Assembly (NCBI RefSeq): GCF_000003605.2
Contig: NW_003108930.1
Location: 1 to 20,379, forward strand
DNA length: 20,379 nucleotides
Source: Saccoglossus kowalevskii
Taxonomy: Eukaryota > Hemichordata > Enteropneusta > Harrimaniidae
Direction of reading: 5' to 3'
A model generated the notes under the pieces. That model worked only from the letters and a program-made list of their open reading frames with translations, was not told where the DNA came from and ran no database searches. Made by a program: the position numbers and the translations under genes. The first letter of the stretch is position 1; each line of letters starts with the position of its first letter. This document shows, one piece after another, positions 10,983 through 20,379 of the stretch.

Positions 10983-13114
10983 TGTATGGTTATCAATGTG
11001 CTAACACATATTGGAATCCATTTTACTCCATATGTTATGGACATTTAAAGCAGCACAGTGTTGTATGGTTATCAATGTGCTAACACATATTGGAATCCAT
11101 TTTACTCCATATGTTATGGACATTTAAAGCAGCACAGTGTTGTATGGTTATCAATGTGCTAACACATATTGGAATCCATTTTACTCCATATGTTATGGAC
11201 ATTTAAAGCAGCACAGTGTTGTATGGTTATCAATGTGCTAACACATATTGGAATCCATTTTACTCCATATGTTATGGACATTTAAAGCAGCACAGTGCTG
11301 TATGGTTATCAATGTGCTAACACATATTGGAATCCATTTTACTCCATATGTTATGGACATTTAAAGCAGCACAGTGCTGTATGGTTATCAATGTGCTAAC
11401 ACATATTGGAGTCCATTTTACTCCATATGTTATGGACATTTAAAGCAGCACAGTGTTGTATGGTTATCAATGTGCTAACACATATTGGAATCCATTTTAC
11501 TCCATATGTTATGGACATTTAAAGCAGCACAGTGTTGTATGGTTATCAATGTGCTAACACATATTGGAATCCATTTTACTCCATATGTTATGGACATTTA
11601 AAGCAGCACAGTGCTGTATGGTTATCAATGTGCTAACACATATTGGAATCCATTTTACTCCATATGTTATGGACATTTAAAGCAGCACAGTGCTGTATGG
11701 TTATCAATGTGCTAACACATATTGGAATCCATTTTACTCCATATGTTATGGACATTTAAAGCAGCACAGTGCTGTATGGTTATCAATGTGCTAACACATA
11801 TTGGAATCCATTTTACTCCATATGTTATGGACATTTAAAGCAGCACAGTGTTGTATGGTTATCAATGTGCTAACACATATTGGAATCCATTTTACTCCAT
11901 ATGTTATGGACATTTAAAGCAGCACAGTGTTGTATGGTTATCAATGTGCTAACACATATTGGAATCCATTTTACTCCATATGTTATGGACATTTAAAGCA
12001 GCACAGTGTTGTATGGTTATCAATGTGCTAACACATATTGGAATCCATTTTACTCCATATGTTATGGACATTTAAAGCAGCACAGTGTTGTATGGTTATC
12101 AATGTGCTAACACATATTGGAATCCATTTTACTCCATATGTTATGGACATTTAAAGCAGCACAGTGCTGTATGGTTATCAATGTGCTAACACATATTGGA
12201 GTCCATTTTACTCCATATGTTATGGACATTTAAAGCAGCACAGTGCTGTATGGTTATCAATGTGCTAACACATATTGGAATCCATTTTACTCCATATGTT
12301 ATGGACATTTAAAGCAGCACAGTGCTGTATGGTTATCAATGTGCTAACACATATTGGAATCCATTTTACTCCATATGTTATGGACATTTAAAGCAGCACA
12401 GTGTTGTATGGTTATCAATGTGCTAACACATATTGGAATCCATTTTACTCCATATGTTATGGACATTTAAAGCAGCACAGTGCTGTATGGTTATCAATGT
12501 GCTAACACATATTGGAATCCATTTTACTCCATATGTTATGGACATTTAAAGCAGCACAGTGCTGTATGGTTATCAATGTGCTAACACATATTGGAATCCA
12601 TTTTACTCCATATGTTATGGACATTTAAAGCAGCACAGTGTTGTATGGTTATCAATGTGCTAACACATATTGGAATCCATTTTACTCCATATGTTATGGA
12701 CATTTAAAGCAGCACAGTGCTATATGGTTATCAATGTGCTAACACATATTGGAATCCATTTTACTCCATATGTTATGGACATTTAAAGCAGCACAGTGTT
12801 GTATGGTTATCAATGTGCTAACACATATTGGAATCCATTTTACTCCATATGTTATGGACATTTAAGCAGCACAGTGCTGTATGGTTATCAATGTGCTACA
12901 CATATTGGAGTCCATTTTACTCCATATGTTATGGAACATTTAAAGCAGCACAGTGTGTATGGGTTATCAATGTGCTAACACATATTGGAATCCATTTTAC
13001 TCCATATGTTATGGACATTTAAAGCAGCACAGTGTTGTATGGTTATCAATGTGCTAACACATATTGGAGTCCATTTTACTCCATATGTTATGGACATTTA
13101 AAGCAGCACAGTGT
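10983..13114 (+). repeat. Low-diversity segment of the array (no site-40 G units)
   Basis: These 27 consecutive units contain no CCATGTTAC variant, although about one unit in six has it elsewhere. Site-34 G is also sparse (four units). Diversity is almost limited to CTG versus TTG junctions. It may be a recently expanded segment. Its right end contains the length-variant cluster at 12862-12963. Confidence 0.6.
12862..12963 (+). repeat. Cluster of five length variants in three adjacent units
   Basis: In order: AAA shortened to AA near 12864, AA to A in CTACAC near 12898, A to AA in GGAACA at 12935-12936, TT to T in CAGTGTG near 12956, and GG to GGG at 12961-12963. Anchor spacings become 78, 78 and 80. 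All five are homopolymer-length changes, and the rest of the 20 kb has only about five other length changes. Open frames of 60 and 64 codons overlap it as a result. It could be a sequencing or consensus artefact, or a truly degenerate patch. Confidence 0.85.
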
Positions 13115-13666
13115 TGTATGGTTATCAATGTGCTAACACATATTGGAATCCATGTTACTCCATATGTTATGGACATTTAAAGCAGCACAGTGCTGTATGG
13201 TTATCAATGTGCTAACACATATTGGAATCCATGTTACTCCATATGTTATGGACATTTAAAGCAGCACAGTGCTGTATGGTTATCAATGTGCTAACACATA
13301 TTGGAATCCATTTTACTCCATATGTTATGGACATTTAAAGCAGCACAGTGCTGTATGGTTATCAATGTGCTAACACATATTGGAATCCATTTTACTCCAT
13401 ATGTTATGGACATTTAAAGCAGCACAGTGTTGTATGGTTATCAATGTGCTAACACATATTGGAATCCATGTTACTCCATATGTTATGGACATTTAAAGCA
13501 GCACAGTGTTGTATGGTTATCAATGTGCTAACACATATTGGAATCCATTTTACTCCATATGTTATGGACATTTAAAGCAGCACAGTGTTGTATGGTTATC
13601 AATGTGCTAACACATATTGGAATCCATTTTACTCCATATGTTATGGACATTTAAAGCAGCACAGTG
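12962..13666 (+). repeat. Long block E, copy 1 (about nine units)
   Basis: After a plain unit the order is TTG with 34 G, TTG with 40 G, CTG with 40 G, CTG plain, CTG plain, TTG with 40 G, TTG plain, TTG plain. The same order recurs at 18412-19116 with no difference I could see, an offset of 5450 bases (69 units less one deleted base). This 705-bp match is the longest I found by eye. Confidence 0.7.
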
Positions 13667-14694
13667 CTGTATGGTTATCAATGTGCTAACACATATTGGA
13701 ATCCATTTTACTCCATATGTTATGGACATTTAAAGCAGCACAGTGCTGTATGGTTATCAATGTGCTAACACATATTGGAATCCATTTTACTCCATATGTT
13801 ATGGACATTTAAAGCAGCACAGTGCTGTATGGTTATCAATGTGCTAACACATATTGGAATCCATTTTACTCCATATGTTATGGACATTTAAAGCAGCACA
13901 GTGCTGTATGGTTATCAATGTGCTAACACATATTGGAATCCATTTTACTCCATATGTTATGGACATTTAAAGCAGCACAGTGCTATATGGTTATCAATGT
14001 GCTAACACATATTGGAATCCATTTTACTCCATATGTTATGGACATTTAAAGCAGCACAGTGTTGTATGGTTATCAATGTGCTAACACATATTGGAATCCA
14101 TTTTACTCCATATGTTATGGACATTTAAAGCAGCACAGTGCTATATGGTTATCAATGTGCTAACACATATTGGAATCCATTTTACTCCATATGTTATGGA
14201 CATTTAAAGCAGCACAGTGTTGTATGGTTATCAATGTGCTAACACATATTGGAGTCCATTTTACTCCATATGTTATGGACATTTAAAGCAGCACAGTGTT
14301 GTATGGTTATCAATGTGCTAACACATATTGGAATCCATTTTACTCCATATGTTATGGACATTTAAAGCAGCACAGTGCTGTATGGTTATCAATGTGCTAA
14401 CACATATTGGAATCCATTTTACTCCATATGTTATGGACATTTAAAGCAGCACAGTGCTGTATGGTTATCAATGTGCTAACACATATTGGAATCCATTTTA
14501 CTCCATATGTTATGGACATTTAAAGCAGCACAGTGTTGTATGGTTATCAATGTGCTAACACATATTGGAATCCATTTTACTCCATATGTTATGGACATTT
14601 AAAGCAGCACAGTGTTGTATGGTTATCAATGTGCTAACACATATTGGAATCCATTTTACTCCATATGTTATGGACATTTAAAGCAGCACAGTGC

Positions 14695-15010
14695 TGTATG
14701 GTTATCAATGTGCTAACACATATTGGAGTCCATTTTACTCCATATGTTATGGACATTTAAAGCAGCACAGTGCTATATGGTTATCAATGTGCTAACACAT
14801 ATTGGAATCCATTTTACTCCATATGTTATGGACATTTAAAGCAGCACAGTGCTATATGGTTATCAATGTGCTAACACATATTGGAATCCATTTTACTCCA
14901 TATGTTATGGACATTTAAAGCAGCACAGTGCTGTATGGTTATCAATGTGCTAACACATATTGGAATCCATTTTACTCCATATGTTATGGACATTTAAAGC
15001 AGCACAGTGC
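14695..15010 (+). repeat. Four-unit block D, copy 3
   Basis: The order is CTG with 34 G, CTA, CTA, CTG, as at 7270 and 8534. The unit after it is CTA with 40 G, a combination seen only here. Confidence 0.65.
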
Positions 15011-15405
15011 TATATGGTTATCAATGTGCTAACACATATTGGAATCCATGTTACTCCATATGTTATGGACATTTAAAGCAGCACAGTGCTGTATGGTTAT
15101 CAATGTGCTAACACATATTGGAATCCATTTTACTCCATATGTTATGGACATTTAAAGCAGCACAGTGTTGTATGGTTATCAATGTGCTAACACATATTGG
15201 AATCCATTTTACTCCATATGTTATGGACATTTAAAGCAGCACAGTGTTGTATGGTTATCAATGTGCTAACACATATTGGAGTCCATTTTACTCCATATGT
15301 TATGGACATTTAAAGCAGCACAGTGTTGTATGGTTATCAATGTGCTAACACATATTGGAATCCATTTTACTCCATATGTTATGGACATTTAAAGCAGCAC
15401 AGTGC

Positions 15406-15563
15406 TGTATGGTTATCAATGTGCTAACACATATTGGAGTCCAGTTTACTCCATATGTTATGGACATTTAAAGCAGCACAGTGCTGTATGGTTATCAATG
15501 TGCTAACACATATTGGAATCCATGTTACTCCATATGTTATGGACATTTAAAGCAGCACAGTGC
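15406..15563 (+). repeat. Marker dimer B, copy 3
   Basis: A unit with 34 G and 39 G is followed by a CTG unit with 40 G. It is followed four units later by another copy (15722), so this region holds two of the four dimers in the window. Confidence 0.75.
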
Positions 15564-15721
15564 TGTATGGTTATCAATGTGCTAACACATATTGGAATCC
15601 ATTTTACTCCATATGTTATGGACATTTAAAGCAGCACAGTGCTGTATGGTTATCAATGTGCTAACACATATTGGAATCCATTTTACTCCATATGTTATGG
15701 ACATTTAAAGCAGCACAGTGC

Positions 15722-16037
15722 TGTATGGTTATCAATGTGCTAACACATATTGGAGTCCAGTTTACTCCATATGTTATGGACATTTAAAGCAGCACAGTGC
15801 TGTATGGTTATCAATGTGCTAACACATATTGGAATCCATGTTACTCCATATGTTATGGACATTTAAAGCAGCACAGTGTTGTATGGTTATCAATGTGCTA
15901 ACACATATTGGAATCCATTTTACTCCATATGTTATGGACATTTAAAGCAGCACAGTGCTGTATGGTTATCAATGTGCTAACACATATTGGAGTCCATGTT
16001 ACTCCATATGTTATGGACATTTAAAGCAGCACAGTGT
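15722..16037 (+). repeat. Four-unit block C, copy 2 (contains marker dimer B, copy 4)
   Basis: It has the same variants and junctions as 6086-6400, but without the one-base deletion at the right end of that copy. The shared rare 39-G unit and the rare double-variant unit (34 G plus 40 G, only four in the window) make independent origin unlikely. Confidence 0.75.
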
Positions 16038-17540
16038 TGTATGGTTATCAATGTGCTAACACATATTGGAATCCATTTTACTCCATATGTTATGGACATT
16101 TAAAGCAGCACAGTGCTGTATGGTTATCAATGTGCTAACACATATTGGAATCCATTTTACTCCATATGTTATGGACATTTAAAGCAGCACAGTGCTGTAT
16201 GGTTATCAATGTGCTAACACATATTGGAATCCATTTTACTCCATATGTTATGGACATTTAAAGCAGCACAGTGTTGTATGGTTATCAATGTGCTAACACA
16301 TATTGGAATCCATTTTACTCCATATGTTATGGACATTTAAAGCAGCACAGTGCTGTATGGTTATCAATGTGCTAACACATATTGGAATCCATTTTACTCC
16401 ATATGTTATGGACATTTAAAGCAGCACAGTGTTGTATGGTTATCAATGTGCTAACACATATTGGAATCCATTTTACTCCATATGTTATGGACATTTAAAG
16501 CAGCACAGTGTTGTATGGTTATCAATGTGCTAACACATATTGGAATCCATTTTACTCCATATGTTATGGACATTTAAAGCAGCACAGTGTTGTATGGTTA
16601 TCAATGTGCTAACACATATTGGAATCCATTTTACTCCATATGTTATGGACATTTAAAGCAGCACAGTGTTGTATGGTTATCAATGTGCTAACACATATTG
16701 GAATCCATGTTACTCCATATGTTATGGACATTTAAAGCAGCACAGTGTTGTATGGTTATCAATGTGCTAACACATATTGGAATCCATTTTACTCCATATG
16801 TTATGGACATTTAAAGCAGCACAGTGTTGTATGGTTATCAATGTGCTAACACATATTGGAGTCCATTTTACTCCATATGTTATGGACATTTAAAGCAGCA
16901 CAGTGTTGTATGGTTATCAATGTGCTAACACATATTGGAATCCATTTTACTCCATATGTTATGGACATTTAAAGCAGCACAGTGCTGTATGGTTATCAAT
17001 GTGCTAACACATATTGGAATCCATTTTACTCCATATGTTATGGACATTTAAAGCAGCACAGTGCTGTATGGTTATCAATGTGCTAACACATATTGGAATC
17101 CATTTTACTCCATATGTTATGGACATTTAAAGCAGCACAGTGCTGTATGGTTATCAATGTGCTAACACATATTGGAATCCATTTTACTCCATATGTTATG
17201 GACATTTAAAGCAGCACAGTGCTGTATGGTTATCAATGTGCTAACACATATTGGAATCCATTTTACTCCATATGTTATGGACATTTAAAGCAGCACAGTG
17301 CTGTATGGTTATCAATGTGCTAACACATATTGGAATCCATTTTACTCCATATGTTATGGACATTTAAAGCAGCACAGTGCTATATGGTTATCAATGTGCT
17401 AACACATATTGGAATCCATTTTACTCCATATGTTATGGACATTTAAAGCAGCACAGTGTTGTATGGTTATCAATGTGCTAACACATATTGGAATCCATTT
17501 TACTCCATATGTTATGGACATTTAAAGCAGCACAGTGTTG

Positions 17541-17697
17541 TATGGTTATCAATGTGCTAACACATATTGGATCCATTTTACTCCATATGTTATGGACATT
17601 TAAAGCAGCACAGTGTTGTATGGTTATCAATGTGCTAACACATATTGGAATCCATTTTACTCCATATGTTATGGACATTTTAAGCAGCACAGTGTTG
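17541..17697 (+). repeat. Two adjacent altered units (GGATCC and TTTTAAG)
   Basis: At 17569-17574 the usual GGAATCC has lost one A, giving GGATCC, the only such hexamer seen in the array. At 17678-17683 the usual TTTAAAG reads TTTTAAG, a same-length A-to-T change that also removes the TTTAAA site. Together they remove or shift stops and give the longest open frame in the window, 102 codons at 17488-17796, made only of repeat sequence. Confidence 0.85.
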
Positions 17698-18411
17698 TAT
17701 GGTTATCAATGTGCTAACACATATTGGAATCCATTTTACTCCATATGTTATGGACATTTAAAGCAGCACAGTGTTGTATGGTTATCAATGTGCTAACACA
17801 TATTGGAATCCATTTTACTCCATATGTTATGGACATTTAAAGCAGCACAGTGTTGTATGGTTATCAATGTGCTAACACATATTGGAATCCATTTTACTCC
17901 ATATGTTATGGACATTTAAAGCAGCACAGTGTTGTATGGTTATCAATGTGCTAACACATATTGGAATCCATTTTACTCCATATGTTATGGACATTTAAAG
18001 CAGCACAGTGCTGTATGGTTATCAATGTGCTAACACATATTGGAATCCATTTTACTCCATATGTTATGGACATTTAAAGCAGCACAGTGTTGTATGGTTA
18101 TCAATGTGCTAACACATATTGGAATCCATGTTACTCCATATGTTATGGACATTTAAAGCAGCACAGTGCTGTATGGTTATCAATGTGCTAACACATATTG
18201 GAATCCATTTTACTCCATATGTTATGGACATTTAAAGCAGCACAGTGCTGTATGGTTATCAATGTGCTAACACATATTGGAATCCATTTTACTCCATATG
18301 TTATGGACATTTAAAGCAGCACAGTGCTGTATGGTTATCAATGTGCTAACACATATTGGAATCCATTTTACTCCATATGTTATGGACATTTAAAGCAGCA
18401 CAGTGTTGTAT

Positions 18412-19116
18412 GGTTATCAATGTGCTAACACATATTGGAATCCATTTTACTCCATATGTTATGGACATTTAAAGCAGCACAGTGTTGTATGGTTATCAAT
18501 GTGCTAACACATATTGGAGTCCATTTTACTCCATATGTTATGGACATTTAAAGCAGCACAGTGTTGTATGGTTATCAATGTGCTAACACATATTGGAATC
18601 CATGTTACTCCATATGTTATGGACATTTAAAGCAGCACAGTGCTGTATGGTTATCAATGTGCTAACACATATTGGAATCCATGTTACTCCATATGTTATG
18701 GACATTTAAAGCAGCACAGTGCTGTATGGTTATCAATGTGCTAACACATATTGGAATCCATTTTACTCCATATGTTATGGACATTTAAAGCAGCACAGTG
18801 CTGTATGGTTATCAATGTGCTAACACATATTGGAATCCATTTTACTCCATATGTTATGGACATTTAAAGCAGCACAGTGTTGTATGGTTATCAATGTGCT
18901 AACACATATTGGAATCCATGTTACTCCATATGTTATGGACATTTAAAGCAGCACAGTGTTGTATGGTTATCAATGTGCTAACACATATTGGAATCCATTT
19001 TACTCCATATGTTATGGACATTTAAAGCAGCACAGTGTTGTATGGTTATCAATGTGCTAACACATATTGGAATCCATTTTACTCCATATGTTATGGACAT
19101 TTAAAGCAGCACAGTG
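18412..19116 (+). repeat. Long block E, copy 2
   Basis: It matches 12962-13666 through eight complete units plus most of a ninth. The match ends where a junction base is T here and C in copy 1. It shares the ordered run of 34-G, 40-G, 40-G, plain, plain, 40-G units. Confidence 0.7.
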
Positions 19117-19647
19117 TTGTATGGTTATCAATGTGCTAACACATATTGGAATCCATTTTACTCCATATGTTATGGACATTTAAAGCAGCACAGTGCTATA
19201 TGGTTATCAATGTGCTAACACATATTGGAATCCATTTTACTCCATATGTTATGGACATTTAAAGCAGCACAGTGTTGTATGGTTATCAATGTGCTAACAC
19301 ATATTGGAATCCATGTTACTCCATATGTTATGGACATTTAAAGCAGCACAGTGTTGTATGGTTATCAATGTGCTAACACATATTGGAGTCCATTTTACTC
19401 CATATGTTATGGACATTTAAAGCAGCACAGTGTTGTATGGTTATCAATGTGCTAACACATATTGGAATCCATGTTACTCCATATGTTATGGACATTTAAA
19501 GCAGCACAGTGTTGTATGGTTATCAATGTGCTAACACATATTGGAATCCATTTTACTCCATATGTTATGGACATTTAAAGCAGCACAGTGTTGTATGGTT
19601 ATCAATGTGCTAACACATATTGGAATCCATTTTACTCCATATGTTAT

Positions 19648-19660
19648 GGACATTAAAGCA
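19648..19660 (+). repeat. One-base deletion giving ATTAAAG, copy 1
   Basis: GGACATTAAAG replaces GGACATTTAAAG, so anchor spacing is 78 (19594 to 19672). The same deletion appears once more at 20361-20368. It yields the 64- and 66-codon open frames around 19531-19735, which are repeat sequence only. By chance it creates ATTAAA, a variant polyadenylation hexamer; I see no reason to think it functions. Confidence 0.85.
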
Positions 19661-19829
19661 GCACAGTGCTGTATGGTTATCAATGTGCTAACACATATTG
19701 GAGTCCATTTTACTCCATATGTTATGGACATTTAAAGCAGCACAGTGCTGTATGGTTATCAATGTGCTAACACATATTGGAATCCATTTTACTCCATATG
19801 TTATGGACATTTAAAGCAGCACAGTGCTG

Positions 19830-20379
19830 TATGGTTATCAATGTGCTAACACATATTGGAATCCATGTTACTCCATATGTTATGGACATTTAAAGCAGCA
19901 CAGTGCTATATGGTTATCAATGTGCTAACACATATTGGAATCCATTTTACTCCATATGTTATGGACATTTAAAGCAGCACAGTGCTATATGGTTATCAAT
20001 GTGCTAACACATATTGGAATCCATTTTACTCCATATGTTATGGACATTTAAAGCAGCACAGTGCTATATGGTTATCAATGTGCTAACACATATTGGAATC
20101 CATTTTACTCCATATGTTATGGACATTTAAAGCAGCACAGTGCTGTATGGTTATCAATGTGCTAACACATATTGGAATCCATGTTACTCCATATGTTATG
20201 GACATTTAAAGCAGCACAGTGCTATATGGTTATCAATGTGCTAACACATATTGGAATCCATTTTACTCCATATGTTATGGACATTTAAAGCAGCACAGTG
20301 CTATATGGTTATCAATGTGCTAACACATATTGGAATCCATTTTACTCCATATGTTATGGACATTAAAGCAGCACAGTGC
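19830..20379 (+). repeat. CTA-rich right end of the window
   Basis: Five of the last six units have the CTA junction, which is found in fewer than one in ten units overall. The order is a 40-G unit, three CTA units, a 40-G unit, two CTA units, suggesting a local four-unit (316-bp) period. The final unit repeats the ATTAAAG deletion and the window ends at its last base. Confidence 0.7.
20358..20370 (+). repeat. One-base deletion giving ATTAAAG, copy 2
   Basis: This is the same TTT-to-TT loss as at 19648-19660, nine units later, in the last unit of the window. Its recurrence suggests either shared descent or a repeated homopolymer error. Confidence 0.8.

Larger units (their letters stand above)
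1..20379 (+). repeat. 79-bp satellite DNA array, about 258 head-to-tail copies
   Basis: The anchor TATGGTTATC recurs at 3, 82, 161, 240 and so on every 79 bases to 20304, all on the plus strand. There are 258 anchors. Anchor positions checked at 4901, 4982, 6403, 12802, 12880, 12958, 13038, 17541, 17619, 19672 and 20304 agree with 79-bp spacing plus the individual length variants listed separately. Copies are nearly identical; most pairs differ at only zero to three sites. There is no interruption by unique sequence, no inverted segment and no inserted mobile element. The unit is about 35% G+C and CpG-free. Such long, homogeneous, gene-free arrays are typical of eukaryotic heterochromatin; a centromeric, pericentromeric or subtelomeric location cannot be decided from the window. 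The orientation label is arbitrary. I do not recognise the family. Confidence 0.99.

Noticed and set aside
12796-13022. Two overlapping open frames of 60 and 64 codons
   Set aside because: They depend on the five clustered length changes at 12862-12963, which are themselves suspect.
17478-17690. 70-codon minus-strand open frame
   Set aside because: It is the reverse reading of the same altered units; the consensus minus strand has many stops per unit.
17488-17796. 102-codon open frame on the plus strand
   Set aside because: It consists of satellite units read in rotating frames, opened by the one-base loss at 17569-17574 and the TTTTAAG change at 17678-17683. The intact repeat has a stop in every frame within 114 bases. 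No start context, codon bias or non-repeat sequence supports a gene.
19531-19735. Open frames of 64 (plus) and 66 (minus) codons
   Set aside because: Both exist only because of the one-base loss near 19653 and contain nothing but repeat sequence.
1-20379. CRISPR array
   Set aside because: There are no unique spacers; the whole 79-bp period is conserved, so repeats and spacers cannot be distinguished. This is a satellite, not a repeat-spacer array.
1-20379. Iteron-type replication origin or bacterial repeat region
   Set aside because: 258 copies of a 79-bp unit over 20 kb with no neighbouring gene far exceeds iteron arrays, and nothing bacterial is visible.
1-20379. CENP-B box
   Set aside because: The box requires CpG dinucleotides and the unit has none.

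Overview
The whole 20,379-base window is one uninterrupted, head-to-tail satellite DNA array. The repeating unit is 79 bp, about 35% G+C, contains no CpG dinucleotide, and is always in the same orientation. I counted 258 unit starts. 258 x 79 = 20,382, and the length variants I found (one +2 and several +1/-1) net to -3, which gives exactly 20,379. No unique sequence, gene, RNA gene, transposon insertion, inversion or array boundary is visible. The window begins and ends at the same phase of the unit, so both ends lie inside the array (or at its unresolved edges).

Organism: a long, highly homogenised, gene-free satellite points to heterochromatin of a eukaryote (centromeric, pericentromeric, subtelomeric or interstitial). 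The complete lack of CpG with plentiful TpG/CpA would fit a CpG-methylating genome such as a vertebrate, but I do not recognise the family and cannot name the species.

Unit numbering used here: position 1 is the first window base, so the first unit is 1-79 and a typical unit is 80-158. Each unit holds three short dyad symmetries: TGGA-N-TCCA at 30-38, TCCATA-TGT-TATGGA at 45-59, and CAGCAC-A-GTGCTG at 69-79 running into 1-2 of the next unit. Nearly all variation is at four sites: 79 (C/T), 2 (G/A), 34 (A/G) and 40 (T/G), plus a rare 39 G. By hand count the 79/1/2 junction triplet is about 113 CTG, 119 TTG, 22 CTA and one TTA. Site 34 is G in about 34 units and site 40 is G in about 41.

Layout: the order of variant units is not random. 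A 631-bp stretch at the left edge recurs identically at 3477-4107 and contains a six-unit (474-bp) pattern. A 316-bp tandem duplication lies at 949-1580. Several multi-unit blocks recur 5 to 10 kb apart (for example 12962-13666 with 18412-19116, and 6086-6400 with 15722-16037). This is the trace of unequal exchange or segmental amplification. The stretch 10983-13114 lacks the site-40 G variant altogether. Five length variants fall within about 100 bp at 12862-12963, all homopolymer changes, which looks like assembly or sequencing error. The few reading frames of 60-102 codons arise where length or stop-removing variants change the frame and are not genes.
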